Shown: positions 1 to 9,534, counted from the stretch's first letter. The stretch is DNA of 64,000 nt from Paludibacterium denitrificans (GCF_009707705.1 NZ_WLYX01000001.1:3100001-3164000), one strand, 5' to 3'. The notes: generated by a model from the letters alone, not told the origin. Translations and numbers: made by a program.

Positions 1-1
1 G

Positions 2-439
2 GTCGCGGATGCGCTGGGGCTGTCGGATAAGACCGAAGAGGCAATCAAGACTGCCCTGTCCGGCGCTACGCCAGAGCAGATGCTGGCGGTGAAGAAAGCG
101 GATCAGGATTTTGCTATCCGTATGCAAGAACTGGGATTCGCCAACCTGCAGAAGCTGGAAGAAATCGCCGCCGATGACCGGGACAGCGCGCGCAAGCGTG
201 AAGCTGCCGTACAGGATTACACGCCGCGTGTGCTGGCCTACACCATCGTCTTTGGCTTCATCGCCATGGCCTTCGGTATTCTGTTCGGCCAGCTGCATGC
301 GGACACGGTTCTGACCGGGACGGTGATCGGTTATCTCTCGGCCAAAGCTGAACAGGTGGCGGCCTACTACTTCGGCAGCACGGCCAACAGCTCGCGCAAG
401 ACGGAACTGCTGGCGCAGTCGGCGCCGGTTGGGAAGTGA
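2..439 (+). CDS. Phage/GTA-type 3TM holin, 5' end cut by the window
   Basis: The frame is open to the window edge, so the N-terminus is missing. The visible 145 residues have a charged helical first half ending in DDRDSARKREAAVQ. Two closely spaced hydrophobic segments follow (about residues 77-97 and 102-116), then a polar tail. This charged-helix plus membrane-hairpin layout is typical of the 3TM phage/gene-transfer-agent holin family, which opens the inner membrane for endolysin. The reading is by architecture and wording of the AVQDYTPRVLA region, not by search. It suggests a prophage remnant to the left. A hairpin lies just downstream. Confidence 0.6.
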   Translation, partial: VADALGLSDKTEEAIKTALSGATPEQMLAVKKADQDFAIRMQELGFANLQKLEEIAADDRDSARKREAAVQDYTPRVLAYTIVFGFIAMAFGILFGQLHADTVLTGTVIGYLSAKAEQVAAYYFGSTANSSRKTELLAQSAPVGK

Positions 440-452
440 TTGGGTGGTGACA

Positions 453-489
453 AGCAGACGGCCAGGCCAGTTTTGCTGGCGTCTGTTTA
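453..489 (+). terminator. Hairpin after the holin gene
   Basis: The stretch reads CAGACGGCCAG, a short loop, then CTGGCGTCTGTTT. It is an imperfect stem followed by a short T run, 15 bases past the holin stop. It looks like a Rho-independent terminator, although the T tract is short. Confidence 0.45.
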
Positions 490-527
490 CGACCCGTTGC
501 AGACTTTGCGGACTTGGGAAAGCGGAC

Positions 528-598
528 GTTTAACGTTCAAGCTCAGGGGCGGCTGACGGCTTGCGTAAGCAGGCGTCCCTTGGAGCGGGATGTTAGAT
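528..598 (-). repeat. attC recombination site (cassette end)
   Basis: GTTTAAC at 528-534 and GTTAGAT at 592-598 fit the RYYYAAC / GTTRRRY core sites of integron attC elements. The bases between are partly self-complementary. On the minus strand it begins 7 bases after the stop of the DUF6236-like gene, as expected for a cassette whose gene precedes its attC. No integrase gene lies next to this array. Confidence 0.7.
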
Positions 599-604
599 TT
601 CTGA

Positions 605-1710
605 TTAGTCGTTAACATACTCTTCCATGCAGTTGTACGCATGAAAATTCATGTCGCCACCACCTCTCACCCCCGTGTAGCTCTTGAAGGATCGTCGCAT
701 CTCCACGAGAAATGATGCAGGATTCTTTTCATTCAGTTTCCGCAGTTCTTCTTTGGAGTTCTGAATATTGAAGAGTCCGCCAATAGCGAGACCTGCCGCC
801 CCAAGAGCCACAGCAGAAGATGAAGGAATGGACAACAACTGGCCGAAAATTAGTGGGGCTGGGAAACCCATTAGCGAAACACCGAACCATCCCTTTGCTT
901 TAATAATGTCGGCGCTCGCTTTGTATTGCTTCTGAGCACGAATCAGTTCCTTCGCCTTTTCTTGAATTGCGCCGACCTTTACGTCTTGGGAATCAAGCTT
1001 CGACAGTTCGGCGCGAAGTTCATTCATGCAAGAGCGAAATTGAGTAATCTCGGGTCGTCTCTTATCGCGAAACTCTAGAATCTTTTCGGATGGAATTTCA
1101 GAAATATTCACAGGAACTAATTCGCTAACAAGCAAGCCGAATAGACCAAAACTCTCTGATGTTTCATCAGTACAACTATCTTTTCCGATATTGATAATGA
1201 AGTCGTCAACTTGACCGTTGACGCCGAAATAGCTTGTTCCAGTCCGAGGCGCCCCAGTCTCCAGTAATTAGTGAGAGTTGGTTTTTCTGCGCAATATCGC
1301 TCGCCATGTAGAGCATGAAGTTGGATGCGATTGCAGTCGGGACATACATCCGGTCATTTTCTGATCTGTAACCAGCCTCTTTGAAGAGTTCACGAACTCG
1401 TTCATCAGTCTTTTCGCTATGAATTCGTGATATTTGCTTCTCATCCTCTGGATCGAAGGTAAGTGCAGCAGCATTCCAATCCTCAATTTTCGAAAGAAAT
1501 TCGTCTGAAGCATTTTTGGAATAAGGCGCCGGATTGATCATCTGTCCAATCGCCCCCTCTTCCAAAAGAGGGTTTAGCTCCTCTGCATCCTCTGGGATCA
1601 CATTGTCTGGAACGATGCGATAGATATTGTCGTAAAACAACGCCATTGCCTTTATCCAGGGCTGCGTTGTGGAGGTCGATGTGTGGGTAGTAGAGCGCGT
1701 TTTGTTGCAT
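605..1710 (-). CDS. DUF6236-like cassette protein, frame-interrupted
   Basis: Three consecutive minus-strand frames join into one protein of about 368 residues. It starts MQQNALYYPHIDLHNAA at 1710, continues as MALFYDNIYRIVPDN and ends FHAYNCMEEYVND. The ALYYPHID opening and DNIYRIVPD motif are what I know from DUF6236 family proteins, whose function is unknown. Breaks are needed near 1665-1668 (an extra C beside CCTGG) and near 1225. A glycine/alanine-rich hydrophobic patch sits near the C-terminus. The ATG is 11 bases from the preceding attC core and the stop is followed at once by the next attC, so this is an integron cassette gene. Confidence 0.65.
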
Positions 1711-1720
1711 GGCAGAAAGA

Positions 1721-1816
1721 AATCTAACGTTGGAGGTAACTTGCAGCCGGAGCTGCGAAGCAGCGGAGAGAACCTAAAGCGCAGCTTTGGGCTGTCAGGT
1801 TGACTGAAAGGTTAGA
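1721..1816 (-). repeat. attC recombination site
   Basis: On the minus strand it runs from TTCTAAC (overlapping the stop of the upstream gene) to GTTAGAT, with self-complementary arms such as AGCTGCG and CGCAGCT between. Core spacing (96 bases) and its position between two same-strand genes fit an attC. Confidence 0.7.
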
Positions 1817-2732
1817 AATTATCCTGCTCCGACGATACGACATGCCACTGGACACCAAATAGCTGGCAGAACGTGACTATCTGCATAAATAGCTTTGCTG
1901 CTTGGAGTTCATAAGGTTCGTGCTCCACTGCGGATAGTGCTTCTGTGCGTCGTAGGTATTCTCGCGAAATAGGACTCGACCAACTTGTTTCACGAGCACT
2001 AGATTGAATGGCTAGCGCGACAAACCGTAAATCTTCAAGAGTGGTTTCATTTCTTCGATTATCAAACTCGATGGACATCGTTTCGAGATCGTTTAATTGG
2101 TCCAAAAAATTTGGTTCGTCTATTTTTTCTGGCTCTGAATGACCTACTCCACTTGCGCCCGGCTTGCTATAGAGCCAGCGTTCGTGGCCATTTAAGCGGT
2201 GTATTGGGGCGAAGTTAGAATTTTTTACTAACTCTTGCCGCGCTGTGAGGCGGTATAGGACATCGTGAGTATGGAACACCGGCGCGGCATAAAAGACCTT
2301 GCCACGATGCCCAAGAGTTTTGGCTAGACGAACAAGAGCCACCTGTTGATGCTGTTTGATATTGAATCGGTAGTGCGGACCATAGATCGGAACCGCGTAG
2401 TTCGATCTACTCAAGAACTCGGAGCGTTTAACTTGTAGGAAAAGGTTAGTCGCGAATGTTGGTAGTGTTCGCTTTCGTTCAACTTGGCGCCAGATTCGGC
2501 CAAAGCGCAAGTCATTGAGAACTACGCCGGGTAGCGGGTCCGAGAAGCCAACGGTTTTCCAAAACAGTGGCGACGTTACCATTAGCGCCGCGTCAATTCC
2601 CATATGCTTCTCAAAACACGGCCCGGGGGCCAAATTCTTTGGTCGTTAGCCAAGAGTTCATGGTTGAGTGGCCCCTCATATTCTTTTTCTTCAAATTCTG
2701 CTTCCAATTCAGGCCCCCGTAATTTCTAACAT
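1812..2732 (-). CDS. Hypothetical cassette protein (EGPLNHELL...WPPG family), frame-interrupted
   Basis: The main frame from 2633 gives about 270 residues ending VVSSEQDNF. The upstream sequence in another frame reads EFEEKEYEGPLNHELL then WPPG, and joins at about 2620 by one missing base in a C/G run. A further slip near 2712 is needed to reach the probable ATG at 2732. EGPLN.ELL and WPPG...E..IG.DAA are, to my knowledge, recurring motifs of a protein family of unknown function common in integron cassettes. The stop overlaps the R'' core of its attC. I assign no function. Confidence 0.55.
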
Positions 2733-3017
2733 TAAATATAACAACCCATCGGTCAGTCATAACATTATTAATAAAGCGTCGGATTATACCCTGCAAACCC
2801 GCGCCAATCCTTGATCTTGCCAGTGCTGCGTCCGTATAACAACAGCTCCGACGAATAATGGAGGATCGCACAAAGGTGCAGTCTGACTACAGAGAAATTG
2901 GAAACAAATGTCTGCTATCAAGGCAAGACCCACCGGCCGCTCTTGCCCGTAAGGCATCACACGTAGCTCTAAAGAAAACTCCTTTTCTGATCCAATCAGG
3001 ATACATTTTCTTAGGAA
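2733..3017. other. Intergenic stretch; holds one copy of a diverged ~80 bp repeat
   Basis: No convincing gene is seen. About 2945-3030 resembles 14793-14880 over some 75-80 bases (shared CTAAAGAAAA, CAGGATAC and TTTTCTTA blocks). Translated on the minus strand, both copies give VV.KK.YP..IR....FFR.TC.AL, so they may be decayed copies of one coding sequence. A TATAAT lies near 2791 on the minus strand, upstream of the cassette gene. Confidence 0.4.
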
Positions 3018-3619
3018 CTACTTCACCGGTAACCATTTCCACCAAGACATCGGTCTATCAAGTACTGGAATCACTAGGAATACGATGCCAGCAATAATAC
3101 TGCTCTCCCGCATAACCAAAGCACCATCGCTCGAACGTCTGAATTCGCGTCGACTTCCCGTGTTCATTCCAATGGCGCCGTCACCTGCCATTGCTTCTCC
3201 GGCGTTCTGATAATGACAGCGCCTTCTTGGCAACTGAATTCACCGGCAGCCGCATGTAATACCTTATGGGATTCGCGGCCATTATCATCAATGAATGCAA
3301 GTTGAAGCATGTCATCACTCGGCCCTTCAAGCCTTAGCTTTGGGTGAATGGTTTTTGCAGTCCATCCCGTACGGTAGAGGCCAACGAGCTTTTGCGACAA
3401 ACTCTCACAGAAGTTACCTCGCCCACCAAGTGAGCAGGCTGGCTGCCTCTGCGGGGGAACGCTTTCATCAGGATATGTCCCAGTCAGATCAGGACAAGGA
3501 GATGGACCCGCTGCTTTTAATGGCGGCCATTCAGCTGGATAAGGCGTTATAGTGGCCACGCAACCAGTCACAGAGAAAAGGACAAGCAGCAAGGAAGCAA
3601 AACGCCAACGTATTGTCAT
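3018..3619 (-). CDS. Putative lipoprotein, frame-interrupted
   Basis: From ATG 3619 the protein starts with a signal peptide whose lipobox is LFSVTGC, so it is probably lipidated and membrane-anchored. The mature part has several cysteines (CPDLTGTYP, CSLGGRG, FSCQEG). A slip near 3175 joins it to a C-terminal part reading RREFRRSSDGALVMRE and then IVFLVIPVLD. This is typical of small betaproteobacterial and gammaproteobacterial lipoproteins with a LR.S.DGSLVV ending. About 200 residues in all. Function unknown. Confidence 0.6.
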
Positions 3620-3888
3620 GAGTTGAGTGTGGTTTAGCTGAAGGCAGAAGTTAAGCACAAAAGCATAAACCTACACTTTGCGCAAAGCCATAAATTATCT
3701 TGATGGCATACGGTTGCCGCGTTGAGTTCCGAGTTACCGCGGGGATAATCCATTCGGTCGCACTGGAATATGTGAAATAGCGCATTACGTATTGCAACCC
3801 CGAAAGGGCGTGCACACGCAGGGGGTGGCGTCCTGCCTGTGCGGCCACATCCTCCTTGACCTATTGTGTCAACTTCGCGATTTTCCAA
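3620..3888. other. Intergenic, nothing recognised
   Basis: Separates the lipoprotein and PhzF genes, both on the minus strand. No gene or attC core pair is clear. Confidence 0.5.
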
Positions 3889-3921
3889 AGTAAAAAAGCC
3901 CGGTAAATACGGGCTTTCGCT
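3889..3921 (-). terminator. Rho-independent terminator of the PhzF-like gene
   Basis: On the minus strand AAAGCCCG, a short loop and CGGGCTTTTTTAC form a GC stem with a T run, directly after the PhzF stop. Confidence 0.8.
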
Positions 3922-3923
3922 CC

Positions 3924-4723
3924 CTACGCTTCCGGGATTTCGATTGTCCCTTCAAGATATTGAACAGCGTGACCCGAGATATATACCCGGTCGTCTTGTA
4001 CGCGACAATGAAGTAATCCGCAGCGGCGTGAGACCTGCATGGCCACGAGTTCTGACCTACCCAAACGGTCAGACCATAACGGCGCGAGCGCCGCGTGAAT
4101 AGATCCGGTCACCGGATCTTCATCTCCGCCATTGGCAGGCCAGAAGTAGCGGGATACAAAATCATGCTTATCTCCGCGCGCTGTTACGACGACATCGAGC
4201 GGACCAAGTGCCGACAACAGATTGAGTTCAGGAACAACGGATCGTACCTCCTGTTCTGTTCCGTAGATGGCAACATAGGCTTGCTGGTTTATCAGCACTT
4301 CTTGAGGCCGTATCGAAAGCCCCGGAGCAAGTTTGCGGGTATTTCGTCCAGCTTTTCAGACCGACGTTGCGGGAAGCTCATTTCGATCAGTCCGTTACGC
4401 GTATGGCAAACGGTAAGCCGACCGACCGCTTTCGCAACAAATTCGATGACTTCCAAATCATCACATCGCTGGAAGATCACATATGCACTTGCCAGCGTGG
4501 CATGTCCACAAAAAGCGATTTCGGTTAGTGGAGAAAACCAGCGGATGCTGAAGGTGCCGTCGGCATTTTTCACGAAGAATGCTGTTTCGGACAGGTTGTT
4601 CTCAGCGGCGATTGCCTGCATCAAACTATCGGGCAACCAGCGTTCGAGTGGCACTACAGCAGCGTAGTTGCCTCTAAATACCTTATCCGTAAAGGCGTCA
4701 ATCTGATAGATCGGCAATTTCAT
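3924..4723 (-). CDS. PhzF family isomerase, frame-interrupted
   Basis: The N-terminal part (from ATG 4723) has MKLPIYQIDAFTDKVFRGN, then AENNLSETAFF and EIAFCGHATLA. The C-terminal part has DEDPVTGSIHAALAP and ends EGTIEIPEA. These are PhzF-family signatures, including the conserved Glu of LSETAFF and the DPVTGS loop. A slip near 4330 inside ANLL.GLSIRPQEVL joins the halves to about 266 residues, the normal family length. PhzF relatives isomerise or epimerise small metabolites; most, like this one, have no phenazine cluster nearby, so the substrate is unknown. Confidence 0.85.
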
Positions 4724-4942
4724 GAGATGTCCCTGTTCAAATTGATAGATTAGTCAGCAACCTGCAGTCCATTCCTTGAATAGGATAGCAACCCGTTAAG
4801 CTGGCTAACAGGTAAAGTGCTGTGACACTGCGGGGGATAAGCTGATCCGTAGATTAGGGATCACTAAATTTTTAACTGATTTTTTCAACAAAACCGGCTA
4901 TCGCTTCATCATCCGGATAAAATGTGTCTCATAGAGGACGTT

Positions 4943-6243
4943 ATGTCCGGTTTTTGTCCCAGAGAAAGCCTCATGAACACAGCTGATTCCCTCAACATCA
5001 AGGCCATGCTGGCTGAAGTCCGCCAGTTGCGCAGTCAGGCCGAGATTGCGGCAGCCCTCAAGGTGGATGCCCGTACCATTCGCCGCTGGGAATCCGGGGA
5101 CTGTGAACCGCCGTCTTATCTGGAGCATGCCTTGCGCCAGATTCTTCCACCGGCACTTCCATTCGGCAGTGACGAACCGGACTTTACGTTCATTGACCTG
5201 TTCGCTGGCATCGGTGGTATTCGCCGGGCGTTCGAGAGTATTGGTGGTCGTTGTGTATTCACCAGCGAATGGGACAGCTACGCACAAAAGACCTATGCCG
5301 AAAACTACCATCGTGACCAGCATCCGCTGAACGGCGACATCACCCAGGTCCATGCCACCGACGTGCCCAACCATGATGTATTGTTGGTGAGCTTCCCCTG
5401 CCAGCCGTTTTCCATTGCTTAAGCGTATCAAAGAAGAATGCACTGGGCCGTGCCCACGGTTTTCAGGATGAAACCCGGGGCACCCTGTTTTTTGATGTGG
5501 CCCGCATCATTGATGAAAAACGCCCGCGTGCCTTCCTGCTGGAGAACGTGAAGAACCTGTTGTCCCATGACAAGGGACGCACCTTTGACGTGATCCGCCG
5601 CACCCTGAGCGAGGAGCTGGGCTATCACATTCACTGCAAGGTGATTGATGGTGCCCACTTCACGCCGCAGCACCGCGAACGCATCCTGATTGTCGGCTTC
5701 CGCGAGCCGGTCGCGTTCGACTGGGACGCCCTGCCATTGCCACCCAAAGGGAATATCCGGCTGGGCGAGATCCTGCACCGCACCGATGGCAGCGAACCGG
5801 TATTGCCATGGGATGGCGACCGCTTCTTCGATCATGCAGCCCGCAAGGTGCAGGACAAGTACACCCTCACCCCCAAGCTGTGGGCTTATCTGCAAGCCTA
5901 TGCCGAGAAACACCGCGCCAAGGGCAACGGCTTCGGTTTTGGTCTGGTAGGGCCTGACAGCGTCACCCGTACCCTGTCAGCCCGTTATTACAAGGACGGC
6001 TCGGAAATTCTGGTGTATCAGGGGGAGAACAAGAACCCGCGTCGCCTGACTCCCCGTGAGTGCGCACGCCTGATGGGGTTCCCGGACACCTTCCGTATCC
6101 CGGTATCCGACACCCGTGCCTACAAGCAATTCGGTAACTCGGTGGTAGTCGATGTGATGGCCCATACGGCGCGGTTGATGCACCAGTTCCTGATCCAGGA
6201 CACGCTGGAGCCCGAGCTGCCGCTACAGGTTGCCATGGTCTGA
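4943..6243 (+). CDS. DNA (cytosine-5-)-methyltransferase, Dcm type, frame-interrupted
   Basis: The N-terminus (about residues 15-60) is a helix-turn-helix ([20 protein letters not shown]), as in Dcm, M.EcoRII and M.SsoII, where it can regulate the operon. The catalytic domain follows: motif [17 protein letters not shown], motif [12 protein letters not shown] with the catalytic Cys, ENVKNL (motif VI), [10 protein letters not shown] (motif VIII) and [10 protein letters not shown] (motif X). The frame breaks at 5417-5424, where GCTTAAGC stands in place of the GCCGGC needed for [12 protein letters not shown]. Start 4943 has GAGG 6 bases upstream; ATG 4973 is an alternative. It modifies the host DNA against the EcoRII-like enzyme encoded downstream. 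Confidence 0.93.
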
Positions 6244-6253
6244 CCCTCTCGTC

Positions 6254-6775
6254 ATGACCGACATTGTCGACAAGGCCACCCGCAGCCGGATGATGTCGGG
6301 CATCAAAGGCAAGGACACCAAACCGGAGATCTTCATCCGCAAAGCCCTGCACGCCCGGGGCTTTCGCTATCGCCTGCATGACAAGGCCCTGCCCGGCAAG
6401 CCGGACCTTGTCTTCCCCAAATACAAGGCCGTGGTGTTCATCCATGGCTGCTTCTGGCATGGCCACGACTGCCGCTATTTCAAGGTACCGCAAACCCGTA
6501 CCGACTTCTGGCTGGAAAAGATAGCTGGCAACCGGCAACGTGATGCCCGTCAGTTGGCACAACTGAAGCAGGCTGGCTGGCGGGTCCTGATAGTCTGGGA
6601 ATGTGCAACGCGAAAGAATGAAACCCTGTCAAAAGACATGCTGATTGACTGCGTCGCCGACTGGTTGATAATGGAGGACCATGACGCACACATCGATGAG
6701 ACCGGCCTCCATCCCTTGCCATGTTTGACGACAGAATCAGTGACTACACCGAAGGCGTTGCCGCCAAATACCTGA
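6254..6775 (+). CDS. vsr: Very short patch repair endonuclease Vsr
   Basis: 173 residues from ATG 6254. Motifs: RSRMMSGIKGKDTKPE near the start, PDLVFPKYKAVVFIHGCFWH (catalytic Asp of PDLVF, zinc-binding His/Cys) and WRVLIVWEC. Vsr nicks next to T:G mismatches that arise when 5-methylcytosine in CCWGG deaminates, so it usually accompanies Dcm-type methylases. It starts 11 bases after the methylase stop. The C-terminal 30 residues go beyond the usual Vsr end and overlap the start of the endonuclease gene in another frame. Confidence 0.92.
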   Translation: MTDIVDKATRSRMMSGIKGKDTKPEIFIRKALHARGFRYRLHDKALPGKPDLVFPKYKAVVFIHGCFWHGHDCRYFKVPQTRTDFWLEKIAGNRQRDARQLAQLKQAGWRVLIVWECATRKNETLSKDMLIDCVADWLIMEDHDAHIDETGLHPLPCLTTESVTTPKALPPNT

Positions 6776-8053
6776 GTGCCGTGGACGCCGAGCCCGGCAA
6801 ATCCCACCAGCACGAAATCGGCGGACTGCCCGCTGCAGGCTTCCGCGAATGGCTGGGCACTCCGGCAAAGACGAGGAATACCGCTTCCGTGCCCGCCAGA
6901 TCTACATCCCTGACGATGATGAAGAGCCCATCATCTGCGATAGCCATGTCACTTGGTACGACTGCCGCCGAAAGGTGGCACACCGCAGCCCGGAATATCG
7001 CCTCTACTACTATGACAGCCCGGTTACCGAACGCCTCAGCGAAGGTGACTTCTTTCTGGTCGCCAAACTGAGTGATGAAGCCCTGCCGCTCGAGGATGTC
7101 ATCCTGCCAAGAGATGGTGCTGCACTGAAACCCGGTTCCCTGCTGATGGTGTTTGCCCCGGCTTAAGAAGTGCTGCCGAGCGGCAGTTACGCCTGCTGTT
7201 TGGGTTGGGGGATATTGGTGACCGCTTCAAGGCTGGTGAGCTGGCAGTTGCACCCTGTTGCTGCCCCTGCGGCTGATGCTGGAAACACTGGGCATCGAAC
7301 TGGCCAAGCCAGACCGATCCGACGATGAATGGATAGAACGTCTGCTGGCTACCTTCGGTGGAGCAGCCTTCCCGACTACCGCCGACTTCTCAGCCTTTGC
7401 CCGCGACAGTATTGCCGGACAAACCGATGCCCTGTCCGATCCGGACGCCACCCTGATGGCGTGGATGGATCACGAAGAAAAACTCTTCCGCCTGTACGAA
7501 CGTCAGCTGGTCCAGGCACAGCTGCGTCCCAAGCTTCGGCGAACACGGCGACGATGTGGATGCCTTCATCAGCTACTCGCTTAGCGTGCAGAACCGCCGC
7601 AAATCACGGGTGGGGCATGCCTTCGAAGGCCATCTGGACACCCTGTTCCGCCTGCACGGCCTGCAGTTCCAGCAAGGCCGCGGCAAGGGTAACGTTACTG
7701 AAAACAATACCCGGCCGGACTTCATGTTCCCCTCCTTCTCCGCCTACCATGACCCGGCCTTCCCTGCCGGGAACCTGTTGATGCTGGGTGCCAAAACCAC
7801 CTGCAAGGACCGCTGGCGGCAGGTGCTGAGTGAGGCAAACCGTATTGCCTCCAAACATCTCGTCACCCTCGAAGCTGCGATCAGCGAGGCCCAGACCGAT
7901 GAAATGAGGTCCCACCAGCTCCAGCTGGTTGTTCCTGCCAGCATCCATGCCACGTACACGGCACGGCAACAAACCGGATTACAGGATCTGGAGGCATTCA
8001 TCCTTCAGGTCAAGTTGGCTCAGGTCGAACCAAAAGTAAGCGAAGAGATATGA
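6721..8053 (+). CDS. EcoRII-like type II restriction endonuclease, multiply frame-interrupted
   Basis: Fragments in several frames make one protein: MFDDRISDYTEGVAAKYLS, an EcoRII-N-like effector region (to about 7166), a linker, then the EcoRII-C catalytic domain. The last has NRRKSRVGHAFEGHLD, RPDFMFPSFSAYHDPAFP and KTTCKDRWRQVLSEA, matching the R..E..PD..KTT.KDRW signature of the EcoRII/PspGI/NgoMIV group. Breaks at about 6866 and 7249 are losses of CCGG from an expected GCCGGC; 7161-7168 reads GCTTAAGA where GCCGGCA fits; one more is near 7530. If these are read errors the gene is intact. Similarity is closest to EcoRII itself, which cuts CCWGG, so I expect that specificity. The stop overlaps the next start (ATGA). 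Confidence 0.9.
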
Positions 8054-9198
8054 ACGAAAAGGCCTTTCTGATCGACTGGATCCACCGGGTGGAGTACGAC
8101 CTGAAAGAAGGTAGGCCAACCAAGCGGCGCCCCTCCTTGGTGACCGAACTCTATTTCGAGAGACACCTTTCCAAGCTCAGGGAGCTTAACCTCCCGGCTG
8201 TGATTGCATTTGGCTGGATGAAAAGGTTCTGTTGGAAAAAACAGTGCACGGAATGGTTCAAGATAGCCTCAAACGACAGCCTTGCCAAGAAGCAGCCAAC
8301 CCTCCTGTTTATCAAGGAGATATCCAAACGACAACCTCAGGACAAATTCTACTTGGTCCAGTACGAAGTCCAGAGCCAGTTGAGTATGCCAAATACGCCA
8401 CCTTCAGTGGTCTTCAAGGTAACAAGCCTACTCAGAGAGGGCGATAGCATTTGTCGGTACACAACGAAGGATAGTTTGCAACTTTCCGCAGAGCTTACGG
8501 CACAAACTGCCAATGAACTAAAGCACTACGTCTCAACAAGATCCGACAACGAGATCGGCCCATGGCTTGAGCTGTTGAGTACCACAGAGTTAAAAAAGTT
8601 ATTGTCCACAAGATGTCTAATGAACTTCTCAAGCAAAAATTTTACCGATATTGACGGTATCGGTATCAACGATTCCGGGACACTCACCTTCGTCGAATTC
8701 AAAAGGAAGGATCCCGCTCATGGATTGAGATACCGCTTGCTTCAGAATCCACGGCTGGAAACCTACCTTGAGATCGCCAAAAATCTGAACAAAAAGGAAC
8801 GCAAGGCATGGAAGGTAAAACAAGCGGGGCAGATCCCTTTAAAGGATAACCAGCCAGGTGCTGAGCTGGAAAATACTGAAAGATGGGAAACCGTAATGCC
8901 TAATGAAGGTTGCTTCGGTCTCGATACATCACATGCTGAAAATATTCTTCTCTGCAGCAACAACGACTGGGTCTACCGTTATGTCATATGGAACCATATG
9001 CCCGCCACAGTTGGAGAATTATTTAACCACCGACTCGTTCCTTGGTCGTCTCAAGACCTGCGATATCTTGATATTGAGTCAAGACATATCGATGGTATTT
9101 CCCGGGCTGACGGAAAAAAATCAGGCTCTTATACCAAAGGAGTTCCAAGGTATCAACTCATGATTAAAGTAGAGGATTTTTTGAAAGCTGAACTCTAA
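8050..9198 (+). CDS. Unknown protein coupled to the restriction operon; PD-(D/E)XK-like motif
   Basis: An uninterrupted 382-residue protein whose ATG overlaps the stop of the EcoRII-like gene, so it is translationally coupled. I do not recognise the family. Around residues 200-222 it reads FTDIDGIGINDSG then LTFVEFKRK, an ID-G...EFK.K pattern like the core of PD-(D/E)XK nucleases. A DWVYRYVIWNHMP segment and a charged middle region follow. Roles that would fit: nicking or second nuclease, methylation-dependent partner, or control factor of the system. All are inference from motif and position. Confidence 0.6.
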   Translation: MNEKAFLIDWIHRVEYDLKEGRPTKRRPSLVTELYFERHLSKLRELNLPAVIAFGWMKRFCWKKQCTEWFKIASNDSLAKKQPTLLFIKEISKRQPQDKFYLVQYEVQSQLSMPNTPPSVVFKVTSLLREGDSICRYTTKDSLQLSAELTAQTANELKHYVSTRSDNEIGPWLELLSTTELKKLLSTRCLMNFSSKNFTDIDGIGINDSGTLTFVEFKRKDPAHGLRYRLLQNPRLETYLEIAKNLNKKERKAWKVKQAGQIPLKDNQPGAELENTERWETVMPNEGCFGLDTSHAENILLCSNNDWVYRYVIWNHMPATVGELFNHRLVPWSSQDLRYLDIESRHIDGISRADGKKSGSYTKGVPRYQLMIKVEDFLKAEL

Positions 9199-9534
9199 TT
9201 AACATACCAACGGTTCAACCTTTTATACAATCAACAACTTCGTATCTACCGGGCTTTTTTGCATAAATAAGTCGAAAGCCAAGCTACCCCACCACACAGA
9301 CGGACACAAGTAGGTTTCGACCGAGGCGCGGGGTTCTTCTCGGGACCAGTCGGAGCTGTATAAATTTACCCCAAGTGGGGGTTGGTTTTTTAGCAATTTT
9401 AACATAAGCAATGTAATTTAAAATATCAATACATTACAAAAAACACCTCAGCCCCATAAGTATAATTAAAAGAAATTGATAGCAAAATAATTTTTATCAA
9501 TTTATTGATAAATTAAAAATCGCCATCGTACAAA
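9199..9534. other. AT-rich intergenic region between convergent genes
   Basis: Lies between the 3' ends of two convergent genes. Base composition drops sharply after about 9410. I see no gene or clear terminator. Confidence 0.5.

Noticed and set aside
2858-3097. Plus-strand open frame (79 codons)
   Set aside because: Overlaps the end of the lipoprotein gene and the diverged repeat; the similarity between repeat copies reads better on the minus strand.
4095-4667. Plus-strand open frame opposite the PhzF gene
   Set aside because: Antisense to a well-supported gene; no recognisable content.
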